From: Paramacrobiotus metropolitanus
Lineage: Eukaryota; Tardigrada; Eutardigrada; Parachela; Macrobiotidae
Reading direction: 5' to 3'
DNA length: 64,000 nucleotides
Assembly (NCBI RefSeq): GCF_019649055.1
Contig: NW_026570221.1
Location: 1,984,001-2,048,000 of the forward strand
Positions 37,772 through 48,427 of the stretch are shown one piece after another; positions within the stretch are counted from its first letter, which is position 1; each line of letters starts with the position of its first letter. Below the pieces are notes generated by a model that saw nothing but the letters and a program-made list of their open reading frames with translations, had not been told where the DNA came from and did no database searches. The position numbers were made by a program, and so were the translations under genes.

Positions 37772-39719
37772 ATGAAGATCCCGGTTTGTTCCGTTGTCCT
37801 CCTGACCGTCAACTGGGTCGTAGCACACAATCTGGTAAATATGCATAAATCTCAAATCGACTTTAAGAAATAATTAACACGAAGTGGGAAACTTTTAATA
37901 TTATGGTTTTTTAAGTTTTGTTCGGTTGCCGGCAAAAAATGTGTACGCTAAACCGCGGATGCATAATACTCGAAAATCTTTTCTTCCTCTTTGTAAAAAT
38001 GTAAACTTTTATCTTTCATATTTCACCACCGATTAAGTTTATTATACGAGATACTGAACGCGATATATTACTATACTGGTTCGTTCGTTTGCAAAACTTA
38101 CCTGAAAGTCATAACTGATATTGTTTAACCAGACACAAGGCAAATTTTTTGAACCGATTAATGCTTCTCCATTCGTAGTGCCGTGTGCGTACTGCCTTTT
38201 ATATGCGATATGCGACTGTTTTCAGGATAAACGCCAAGCTCTGAACCCCCAAAACCCCGGCGTCTGGCAGGCCCTGGATCAGCTGCGCGGCAGCTCCGCC
38301 CCCTCCGCCGCCGACATCCAGCGGATAATGGCCAACGCCGTGCCCGGTCGGGATTATCCCATGTTAGCCTACATTCCCCAGACGACGTTCAGCTGCTCCA
38401 ATGTCCGCCAGCCGGGCTTCTACGCCGATCCGGAGGTGGTTGACTTGTTTATGTATTCAAACTCTGAAAGGGTTTAGCGGTTCGATGTAGGATAGTGTAT
38501 ATATATAATCCGATTAGTAAGTGTCGGACATGTACTGTCGTCCATCATCCGCGGGTGCTTTTTCCGTTTCTGTAGACACGCTGTCAAGTCTTCCGGCGCT
38601 GTGAGGCCAATAACTATATGTTCTCCTATATTTGTCCCAACACCACCATCTTCAACCAGATCACACTGGTCTGTGATTACTGGTACAATGTCAACTGTCC
38701 CAAGTAAGTACATACGGCGGCCAGACACCGTAAAACTAAAAACGACAAAATTAATACCGGTATCGTATCTATATTTGCCGGATTAAATACCTGGTTTCGG
38801 TTGCTGCATGTACACAAACCAAAGAAAAAAAATTTTTTGATACATTCGTAAAAAAGGATCTGCTACTTGTGATACGGTAATTATTGTTTTAATTCATTCG
38901 AGGAAATACTTTTTGACTGCCGCAAAAATCGCTGAAATGGTGTTGTAATTTTATGTTACAAATTACTAACTAATTTCTGTGAATTCTATCTGTAAAATCA
39001 TTTATCTTCATATTCGACGCTCTTTTGCAGTTCACAGTCTTTCGTGGATTATTCCAATCCCAGAATTTACATCCAAAATGGTAACAAAATTTCTGACTGT
39101 TTCACAGAATTTTTGCGTTAGAACTAAATACTTTTATGCGAGAATAGCGCGCTTATTGGACGATGTGAATTACGGCGGCGGCTCCGGCAGCGGTGGCTCC
39201 ATCGGACCCGGCGGTCCCATCATTACCGGCGGTGGAGGTTCCGGCTCCGGTTTGGCGGGTGCCGCATACACCGGCGGACAAATCTCGGGTGGTGGCGGCA
39301 GTGGTGGCTCCATCTACAACCAAAACAGTGGACTGACCGGCAGCGGTGCCGGCGCCTACACCGGCTCCTTCTCAGGCTCCCTCACCCAACCGCCGTCTCA
39401 AACCAACCTCCCGTACGGCACCATGCCGCTCCAGCAAACCACCTACCCGTCGGCGATCCAGTATACTCAGTATAACAGCGGTGGCGGTGCTCCTCAACAG
39501 CCCATTGCCGGTTACAATTCCCAACCTGGTCCCAACTACCAGAACAGCGCCCCGGTGCAACCGTCGTACCGCAGTCTGTCCAACCGTCTGCTCAAACTGC
39601 AGGCCGATGCTTCTGACCGGATACACGATGTAGTGGCCGCTCACTCGCAAACGCCGTTGTCGTCGCCGCAGCAGACACCGGCAACACCCACTGTCGGCTC
39701 CACAACAACGGAGAAATAA
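37772..39719 (+). CDS. secreted chitin-binding (CBM14/peritrophin-A) protein with Gly/Ser-rich tail
   Basis: Five exons: 37772-37834, 38226-38435, 38576-38703, 39031-39080, 39148-39719, phases consistent, 340 aa. Exon 1 is a signal peptide (MKIPVCSVVLLTVNWVVA). The single type-2 chitin-binding domain spans exons 2-4: FSCSNVRQPGFYADPE, TRCQVFRRC, MFSYICPNTTIFNQITLVC and WYNVNCP provide six cysteines. It is followed by a DYSNPRIY linker. The last exon codes for Gly/Ser repeats (GGGSGSGG type), then Pro/Gln/Tyr-rich sequence. The likely role is an extracellular cuticle or lining component. Donor GTGGTT after 38435 is unusual, but the join restores the conserved DPE-TRC sequence. The acceptor at 39147 was chosen because it restores NARLLDDVNY. 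Confidence 0.88.
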
Positions 39720-39854
39720 GCGACCGCGCTGACCTTTATTGACTACAGTGATAAAAATGATAATACTTGTTCGTAATGCTGCAGTATTTGTTATGCGACG
39801 TATATTATATTTATGAAATCGTGAAAATGTTATTATGTTAGGAGATTGAATTCA

Positions 39855-39860
39855 AATAAA
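39855..39860 (+). terminator. polyadenylation signal AATAAA
   Basis: AATAAA 136 nt after the stop of the chitin-binding gene. Confidence 0.5.
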
Positions 39861-40332
39861 CCGCGACTAATTATATTGTAGGTAGCTTCCGATGCAGCCA
39901 TCATACTTAGCTTTCGAGGACATTCAAATACGACCAAACAGCGATCGCTACGATGATCGAAAACTATCTTTTATCACGTACCACATTTAAAGCAATTATC
40001 TGATTTTTTAATCGCACGAATATTTTTTACTTTGTGTGAAAATGGTCCGTTAATACACTGAACAGGTAAAGTTTGAGTGGTACCAGAATGGTCTTTTCGC
40101 AACTGTCAGGCTGTGGACATTGAGCAACCTGGGAATAAATAACCACTCTACGAGTTTTGGCAGTTTATCCAATTGGCGCTATAATAACATTTTTAGTACA
40201 TGGACTTGTTCCAAAAGCAAAAATAATTTTTTCGGAATGTTCATTATAATCACATAAACGGCAGCTAATAAGCGTGTTTGAATAACTTAGAGATACACAG
40301 GGGAACTTGCCTACCCTATTCAAATCCAACGT

Positions 40333-40470
40333 TTGCCTTTTGGCCGCAAAAATGTCCGTTAATATACCAGTTCAAGGTGTCGCGCTGCCTTTAGGGTTCG
40401 GAAAAATGTCATTTTACTATGTAATCAGGTGTTGTTTACAACAAGACTTCTTTTCGCTCGGTCTGCTCAA
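40333..40470 (+). promoter_or_regulatory. conserved upstream element of GPCR A (matches 47000-47130)
   Basis: This segment shares long near-identical blocks with one upstream of GPCR B, including TTGCCTTTTGGCCG, ACCAGTTCAAGGTGTCGCGC and CCATGT/CTATGT-type blocks, separated by diverged bases. It lies about 100-220 bp before the GPCR A start codon. It is likely promoter or first-exon UTR sequence carried along in the gene duplication. Confidence 0.55.
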
Positions 40471-40553
40471 GCAGTGTTCTCGTGGTACATAATTGTCATT
40501 GTGTATTTTATTGTGATGTTCAAATATCAGAAACGAAGCAAATCAGCACCAAA

Positions 40554-42961
40554 ATGATTAAAAATTTTACTGAATCTGTTGCGAATGGCGTTCTTTTGCA
40601 GCTAAAGACAACCGAGCAAGACTCAAATCTTGCCGCTAATAATGAAACCTCTAATCCAGTTACATCTGGGATAGCGGTGTCGGCGACCCCATTATACAGC
40701 GACGAACAAGTCCAGCTGGTGCAATTAGCTTGCAATATACTGTTCTTCGGCCTGCTTGTATTTTCCACAATCGGCAATGTATTTAATTTCTGCGTCTTGA
40801 CGTGTACACGCTACAAAGCGCGTTCTTCAGTGCGGTACTACATGCTGGCCACCAGCGTTGCGGATCTCCTGACTCTGTAAGATAATGTACAGTAACATAA
40901 TTTTGTAGAAGTCTGATCTGCTGATTTCAAAAAAATATACTCCTAGTCAATATTAACAATGCATTTAAAACAGTATACCACAATTACGCCCGGCATTGGC
41001 GGCTTTTGCGCCGTATCTTTAAACAAAAACTTACAATGACGGAAAGTCTACTTTCGATCAACCAAAACGATTCTTTTAATAAGTCTTCCCGGGGCGTTAG
41101 CTCAGCCCAGGATAGGTTGTTTATTGAATGCCCGGTTTCGTGTTGTGTTTTTGCAAAGAACAATATAATTTGATTGCAGACTGCATGTTAGAACGCATTA
41201 ATTGTACCACTGGTCACAACAAAATGAGTAAACAGCAGTTTTAAGCATAATAGCACGTTGCGTTTCTGACGCCTTTGGCCATTCTTGTAATAACACCCGA
41301 CGATCCCGATTCCCGAACTCTTTTGCTGTTGCTGCAACTGCAGTTTTGTTATTATATTCAGTATTAAAATTTGGATTTATATTGGTAGGGTCTATCAGTG
41401 CCACCCAAGACTTTTGGATGATCACGCTACAAATAAAGCGGCACAGAAAAAGACGATCAAGATCCCGATTTGTTTTCGGCTGATAAAACTTAACAAAATA
41501 GACCATTTTATTATTCGATAGTTTAGAAATACTTTACAGTTTATTTTACACGACTGCCCGAACTTGGCGCAGCAGGGTGGTAGAACCGGCTTAATTTTGA
41601 AAGAATGATAATGAAAACACAAACTCTCAATTTCGAATACACGGAGCTTAATTATAGTATACGTAGTATTTTTAATGTTCTTGTATTATTTCAGATGGCT
41701 CGGTGTTCCTCGAAGCATATTTAACATAAGCCTCTTAATGAAAACAGGATTGGCGGCATGGATAACACGACATCAGGATCCCATCGAAGCTACATACTGC
41801 TTGCTTGAAGGAGGCCAGTTGACCTTTATGAGCTTGTCTGACTGGTAAACACATAACTGCCGCTCATGTTCTTGCTACTGGAGAAAAGCTGCCATGTTAT
41901 AACGGTATGCTATGTGCAAAGGCATTAGTGAATTTTGTTGTTACAGGATACTTGTGGCATTTTCCTTCGAACGATTGCTGATTCTTGTTAGCCCTTTCCG
42001 GTTCGGATTCCTTCAACGGCCTACTGCAGCACGGATTATTATTGCCGTTCTAACTGTCGTGTCTCTGGTGTTTAGTCTGTTTCAGTATATGAAAGGCTAC
42101 GTGGCGTTTACTGCAGCGACAGTTCCTGAATGGCTCGTTAGCTGGTCCAACATTCAACGCGTAGCAGACGTATGTAATTCGTAAGACGCTGCATTTGTTC
42201 ATTATGTTGTTAGCGTAAATGTGGCATATTTTACACTTATGGCCGTGTCCGCACATTAACATCCGCGTACCCTTTCTTGCACTAATCCCCTTACATGTAT
42301 TTTTTTGTCTGTATGCACCCTTACTTTAGTGTTTTTTGTACTGATTTTTGTTAAACTTGTTACACCACTCACTTTATGTTTGATACAGATGATTGGAGTC
42401 CCGCTAACCTTCTTTCTAATCCTCCTTCCAAGCGTTGCCCTAATCATTTTCCTTACAAAACAGCGTAAGTCCGACGTCTGTCAGCTACGAATGCAGAACT
42501 CAAATACCAGCAGTACATTGGCTGCGACCCACCGGAAGCTTGCAGCGGCCAGCTCGGGAAACAGTAAATTGAATGCTCGCTCGCAAATGGGAACCAATCT
42601 ACTCTTACTCGGCAGCGCAGCCTTCTATACCGTCACTCGGCTTCCTTTTGTAATCTATCTGTTTCTGGACCCGGCAGTATACACAGACTTGTCACCTTTC
42701 ATGCTCGCCAAACCCCTCATGAACTTAACCATTCTCTTGGGATATACGTTCAACTTCTTCGTTTATATCGCGAGTGACGTCCAGTTTCGAGAGCATTTCG
42801 TCAAACTAATTTTGCAGCCAATAGCAGCTCACTGCAATCGCTTCCGCCGACAGTCGACTGCAAATTTCAGTTTTTGGTCTTCCGGAAATCAGCATCGGCA
42901 AAAACCGTTTTCCACACCGACATCAAGCAAAGCTCTACTGACAGCCACTTCTTCGGTTTGA
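40554..42961 (+). CDS. rhodopsin-like GPCR A (neuropeptide-receptor type)
   Basis: Four exons: 40554-40876, 41695-41844, 41947-42169, 42389-42961, 422 aa. The N-terminus has N-glycosylation sites (NFT, NET). TM1 ends GNVFNFCVLT; TM2 is YYMLATSVADLLTL with the conserved Asp; TM3 has YCLLEGG then ILVAFSFERLLILVSPF, with FER where DRY is usual. TM4-TM5 span RIIIAVLTVVSLV and IGVPLTFFLILLPSVALII. TM6 is LLLLGSAAFYTVTRLPFVIY. TM7 ends YTFNFFVYIASD, lacking the NPxxY Pro, followed by a helix-8-like FREHFVKLIL. The second extracellular loop has no Cys. The plan resembles FMRFamide-receptor-like GPCRs of ecdysozoans. The ligand is unknown. Confidence 0.87.
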
Positions 42962-44008
42962 CCATTTCAGTTTCTTCCTTCATAATCATATGACACTTTG
43001 TACATAGTTTCTTCACCCACTAGTTTGATATTTAATTTTTTTGCGTACCGAAAATCATGCCAGTGACCATGCATGGTTTGCAAACACATGTTGTACCCTG
43101 CGTCTGCCGTGTGACATTTTGAGATGGCATATTAGTAGTCAGTACTAGCTACTGGTAGGTGCAACGCGTATCGGCGACGGTGGGGCATTTTTATTCTGCT
43201 GCAAATCTGCTGTCTTTGTGGTGCAAAAATTTTGCGACTTCTCATTTCGGTTATTTAACATGCAACCATACAACTGCTAATTGAAGGTGTGACTTTTAAC
43301 GGCGTACTAGTTGCACATTTCTTAATCTGAGCGACGAATAATGGCTCATACCAAGTACAACTGTTCGGCTGTCTGCAATGGAATTCGTAGGAACATACTT
43401 ATGTACTGCCTCACAGTACTCACCTTAATTTACGAATAACGATCTACAAGAGCGCTTAGTAGTCCGTACCTCGCTAACACAAGAAATGCCCTGACCACCA
43501 GTAAAAAATGATTCGCTAGGGATTTCTTATGTTTAGCGGGCGGATCTGTGTTGTACAGCATACAACATATCTACGAGTATATATTCAACTAGCACTACCA
43601 CATTTTGCGATGTGCAGTGTGCATTACGGGTAAAACATTTACTTAATCTACCAGTAAAGTCAGCTCGGTATTACATCATTAATGGTAGTATTCCGCAGAG
43701 CTTTACATGTTGGTTACTAAAGCAGGCTGCTCTGCATGCTCCTTAACAGCCCATTGCCGGCTACACTTCCCACTGGGGCCCCACATTCCCGCTAAACGCC
43801 CAGTTTCAGTTCCCCGGTACTATTGCAATTGCCACAGCACCGTTGAAAACAATATTACTAGCAGGTTGCGCTGGTGGGATTTAGGGTACCATTGTTCACT
43901 ACACAGTATTTCAGGGGTACCACTGACGCTGTTACAAATATATGGCAGTGCTACAAGCAAGCAATTGTATTTCGTTTTTATTACGCTACTCTTGACCTTT
44001 TTTCAGTA
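42962..44008. other. spacer with a relic of chitin-binding exon sequence
   Basis: The stretch 43738-43772 matches the chitin-binding gene at 39489-39523 in about 31 of 35 bases (shared core AACAGCCCATTGCCGG). I see no other gene or element here. Confidence 0.5.
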
Positions 44009-45813
44009 CGAGGAGGGGGTAAATGAGCTCGATGCACCCGAGCAAGGGGTAACAGAGCTCGTTATCTGTGACCGTGCCTGTGCAACACGGCCAGCCACCA
44101 AGAGACGGCAGCCCGTGCTATCACGCAGAACACCTGAAGCAGTCACTGGGCCCGACAGATTTTTGTTTCCATAGACTTGTATACTAAACTGAATCACTTC
44201 TATTTTGCACATTCGGGAACGAAACCAAGCAAATAACATTCCAAAAGAATCAGAAAAAATTCACGAGATTTTTTATACTAAACAAGTTATGATTCATGGT
44301 GCAGGACACAAGTTATTTATGTTTCTCGTAGACACAGCATAGAGTTTGTGCGTGGAACCCAACCGTTGATTCGAATTCTATGCTATGTCTACGAGAAACG
44401 CAAATGGCTATAACTTGTGTCCTGCACCATGGATCATTACTAGTTTAGTATCAAAAATCTTGTGAATTTTTTCTGATTCTTTTGGAATGTTATTTGCTTG
44501 GTTTGGTTCCCGAATGTGCAAAACAGAAGTGATTCAGTTTAGCATACAAGTCTATGGAAACAAAAATCTATCGGCGCCCTATCATTTTGGCCACCGTTCA
44601 TTTTGGCCACCATTCATTTTGGCCACCATTCATTTCGCCCACCACTGATTTTGTTACCGCTTTCGATTTTTAGCTAATACTCGTACATGCACTCGCTACT
44701 CACTTTGTAAGACTATGATCAAACAATTTTTTTTGAAAACGAAACATAAAAAAAGCAAAAATATGAACCTAAGAAACCTAAGAAGTGAACCTAAGAATAA
44801 AACACAAGAAACAAATATTTCTTGACTCACAGACTCACTTTGTCATAACGAGTACATATACTTAAAACCTAAGAAAACCTAAGAACACATATAAATACGA
44901 GTACATATACTATAGGTTGTTATATGAATACTAAACATCTCTTGCAGACCTTCGGACTCTCTTGATTGTAACGCGTGATCTCCGCTTCTACTCAATCGAT
45001 TTTTCTGCTTTAAATTGCACACGAATCCTCCCAGTTTGGGGAGTGTTCTTAGACTCTTGACCTTTCGCCATCGCGATCGCGGGAGGCCCAGTGGTCACTG
45101 AAAAGCTTGTTACCATGGATGCCATAGGGCTAAGATGGGCAGCTCTGTTGCCACAGGCATGATAAATTTGAACAAGAAAAAGTTTTGGCTTCGCCTCTGC
45201 GTTTCTTGTGCTCCCCTGGCTGAGGAACACTTAACAAATCACTTCGCCCACTGATAAGCCACTACCGTAGCTTTTTAGATTCAGTAGAATTTAGTAGAAA
45301 AAGCAGAAGCTTAGCAGCTGTGCCATGAATCAAAAAACTTTAGGGGCAAAAGGTCAATACTCCACGATTCTCACCGCAGGCAACCATCCTGAATAAGTAG
45401 CTGTCTGGCTTTGCCATTCTGATTTTGCAACACAATCCAACACATGAAGATACGACGTAATTTTAAATAGTCGTAAGCCAATATTCATCCATGCTCATCT
45501 TGTACATATACATGTACAACCTAAGAAAAAACAACCTACGAATACCGTAAGAATAACCTAAGAAAATCGAACGTGGTAACCAAATCAGTGGTGGCCGAAA
45601 TGAATGGTGGCCAAAATGAACGGTGGCCAAAATGAATGGTGGCCAAAATGAATGGACACGAATCTATCGGGCTCAGTGACTGTTTCAGGTGTTCTGCGTG
45701 ATAGCACGGGCTGCCGTCTCTTGGTGGCTGGCCGTGTTGCACAGGCACGGTCACAGATAACGAGCTCTGTTACCCCTTGCTCGGGTGCATCGAGCTCATT
45801 TACCCCCTCCTCG
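44009..45813. mobile_element. non-autonomous TIR transposon with TA target duplication
   Basis: The ends are long inverted repeats: CGAGGAGGGGGTAAATGAGC at the left and its complement at the right, both flanked by TA (44007-44008, 45814-45815). The inverted similarity runs about 44009-44160 plus 44565-44680 on the left against about 45560-45813 on the right. Tandem CATTTTGGCCACC units occur in both arms, inverted. No transposase frame is present. A TA duplication fits the Tc1/mariner superfamily, but the family call is an inference. Confidence 0.75.
44159..44568. mobile_element. nested foldback element inside the left TIR
   Basis: Two roughly 190-bp arms are inverted copies of each other (left begins ATTTTTGTTTCCATAGACTTG minus its last base, right ends CAAGTCTATGGAAACAAAAA), around a roughly 30-bp spacer near 44346-44374. 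The right arm of the host transposon lacks this segment, so the foldback inserted after the host element formed. Confidence 0.75.
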
Positions 45814-45815
45814 TA

Positions 45816-46999
45816 TTGTATTACACTGCTTCTTGCTATTTGCACTATATGGTAAGTAGGAAAATGCGCATGTTAAGCTGGTAGCCGCCAGTTGCTTTCA
45901 AGTGAAGCCAACAACAGCATACTAAAGATGCTCACTAGTTGCTTCAGAAGAATGCCGACAAAAGTTGCAGGCTGCAACGGAAATGTTGTTGACGTAGCAG
46001 ACGCTTAATGTTGCCTGGGTATGCTGATGGGATAATAAACATCATCATACCGATTTCTTTTGGAAGATATGCCGGATCCAATAAACCGGGATGGTGAGTG
46101 CACGTACACTAGCTCTAGATCAAATTCCCCTGTAATGTTTGCGTCAAGAGATCAGCTGTAACCGTAAGTAGATAGATCCCTGACACTTCGAAGGATGGTT
46201 TGAAGGCATGATAAGAGATGTCTGCGACGAATCCTGACGCGCAGTTACTAGTTGTGATGTCAAGCTGGCGAATCCTTTGCGTCCAAATATGGCTTAAGTG
46301 GGCTACCAGCATAATGGTATGCACTAACGCCATATTTCGATATAACAATTCCCCGAGGTTTCGAAATCTTATAATCTGATGTTCATTGTTTAAGTGCAGC
46401 TGGCACAGTAATTTTGTGCTAACATAACTTGAAAGTAAAGTAAACCGCATGGATCAAATTCATTTAATTGCGTAATGTAGTGTAATTAGCGAATTGTGGA
46501 TCTGTAGCACAATTTACTGACAAAATGTGCAGAGTGTACATGTAATAGAACTATAACTACGGAGCGATTTGAAGGGAAGGCGAGCACTGAGCAGTGCCAT
46601 CAGTCGTTGTTCCTAGACTCCTACTTTAGTGGATTGCCATTGACATTTTGTAGTGGTGAAATATAGTCGATAACAGTTTTCACTAAAACAAATATAGCAG
46701 TCGGTACCGGAAGTGCAACTCTGTTTCGGCGCCTTGCCGGCAAGCTCTAAGTGTCTTGCACTGCGCTCTCAAAATAATAATTATTCAAATAAAGTACAGC
46801 TGGCATGTACTACAGTACCACGGAACATACCATGTACACCCGAACAGCATGAATATTTTGCGCAACACTTGTCAACACCGCAGTGTAACTGCAACAGATG
46901 TAGGGGTGCTCCAGCACAGAAATGATCATTATAACCATGTGAAGGCAGTTAATGACCATTTTAATAGATCATCAGGTAACTACTGCTTTCCCCATGCTT
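45816..46999. other. spacer, no supported gene
   Basis: Open frames at 46115-46450 (-) and 46713-46925 (+) have no motif support. The second overlaps sequence leading into the GPCR B upstream element. Confidence 0.4.
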
Positions 47000-47130
47000 G
47001 CCTTTTGGCCGTAGAATTAAGCCCTGTTAACGTTAATACCAGTTCAAGGTGTCGCGCGGCCCTTAGGGTGCGGAAAAGCGTCTTTTCACCATGTTTGGTA
47101 TTGTTCACAAATAACAAGAGTTTTGTGTTC
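47000..47130 (+). promoter_or_regulatory. conserved upstream element of GPCR B (matches 40333-40470)
   Basis: Near-copy of the segment upstream of GPCR A, with the same order of blocks (TTGCCTTTTGGCCG, ACCAGTTCAAGGTGTCGCGC, then CACCATGTTTGG, TTGTTCACAA). Here it lies about 1.3 kb before the GPCR B start, apparently pushed away by repeat and orphan-exon sequence. Confidence 0.5.
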
Positions 47131-47162
47131 TCGGATTAAGTAACCTAAGGAACGACCGTCCA

Positions 47163-47322
47163 AGGAAAATGGAATTCCACGGATGGAATCCAATTTCCAA
47201 ATCCGCGCTCCTCGCGGGCGGCTCGGATTTGGAAATTGGAATTTAGGAAATCCGTGGAATTCCAATTTTTGCTTGGAATTCCAGATTCCCTGTATTTGGA
47301 ATTCCAAGCGCATAGAAATGTC
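47163..47322. repeat. palindromic GGAATTCC-rich repeat, copy 1
   Basis: Dense palindromic words (GGAATTCC, GGAAATCC, TGGAATTCCA) are arranged symmetrically around a GC-rich centre (GCGCTCCTCGCGGGCGGC at about 47202-47222). A long hairpin can form. A related but not identical block lies at 48190-48340. Confidence 0.65.
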
Positions 47323-47498
47323 AGGGAAAAAAAATGAAAACAAAACATTTTTCGTGTTGTTTTTCGACAGGCGGCTGCAAATTTTTACATTACCTCGTCT
47401 TCCGGTCTCAAACGATTTATTTTGAAAATAGCGTAATCACCAGTATAGTAGCCGCGAACGTTACTGTTTCTATTTTATTTCTTTTGTATTCTCAATAG

Positions 47499-47770
47499 AT
47501 CAGGAAGTCTGCTTGATCTATCCGAGAGAAAACAATGTTCTTCTTCAAAAATTTGCATATTTCGGTCACCTGGTGTTCAGATTTCCTGGCAAAACAAATA
47601 TACTAGAAAAACTTAGCTCATATAATATTTCGAAGCATGAACTTAAAAAAATCCATAAAAGAGCAAACAGAGAACAGAAATTCGACCGGCTGCAACGTAA
47701 AGGAACCGCTCTTCAACATTTGCAGAATTCAGAAATTTCGAGTTCAATCATTTTTAATTTTTCTATCAAA
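47499..47770 (+). other. orphan exon candidate
   Basis: An open stretch of 90 codons bounded by a good acceptor (CTCAATAG) and donor (AAA|GTAAGT). It reads as protein: YPRENNVLLQKFAYFGHLVF, then KHELKKIHKRANREQKFDRL. It enters in phase 1 and leaves in phase 0. No neighbouring exon can be joined within the 45.8-48.4 kb spacer. It may be a relic or an alternative exon. Family not recognised. Confidence 0.35.
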
Positions 47771-48189
47771 GTAAGTCAAAATATGGAACCGTATACTTAA
47801 ATTGACCAAAACAAGAGAAAAATCAAAGTCATCTTCTTGGAAAGGATGATACGGAGATATCTAACGGCAGCGCTCAGTAGCTAACAATCTACAATCTGCC
47901 GACTTTTGATGTTGTTTTTCGCTTTCTTCAACTTGCGTATGCATGGCCGACAGGATTCGTAAATCGTACCGGTACTATACTATACACTGTATAGTATACA
48001 GTCTATACTACAGCAGCATATTACTGCCAGTCTGCCTTGGTTTATGATAGGCAGTTAGTAAACGTTTAGGTTTCTTTAATCTGTTTAGAGTTCAAATGAA
48101 GTTTTTAATGACGAATGCGCAGTAATTAAGCAGCTGAAGTTAATCAAAATGATTTTTTGTTCATAGTTATGTAAATAGATAGTTAAATA

Positions 48190-48340
48190 ACGGTATTCCA
48201 ACGAAAACTAAGAAATCCTTGGAATTACGGAAATCCGTTTGGATTTCCGTAAATCCACGGATTCCATGGAATTCCATGGCAATTTCCTTTCCAAATCCTT
48301 TCCACGGGCTCGCGCCCGTGGATTTGTCCTCCTTAAAGTA
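48190..48340. repeat. palindromic GGAATTCC-rich repeat, copy 2
   Basis: A second block of the same type (GGAAATCC, GGATTTCC, GGAATTCCATGG) with a GC-rich symmetric centre (ACGGGCTCGCGCCCGTGG), ending about 90 bp before the GPCR B start codon, so it may be in its promoter or 5' UTR. Confidence 0.65.
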
Positions 48341-48427
48341 ACCGTATCGCCGTTGTTCGCAGTGTTTGTTGACTGATGTTCTGGTTTTGTGGTAACAGCA
48401 AGATAACATCCAAGGATCAAGGCTGAA

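Noticed and set aside
41088-41145. tRNA-like A-box (TTAGCTCAGCCCAGG)
   Set aside because: No matching B-box (GGTTCGANTCC) or cloverleaf could be found downstream.
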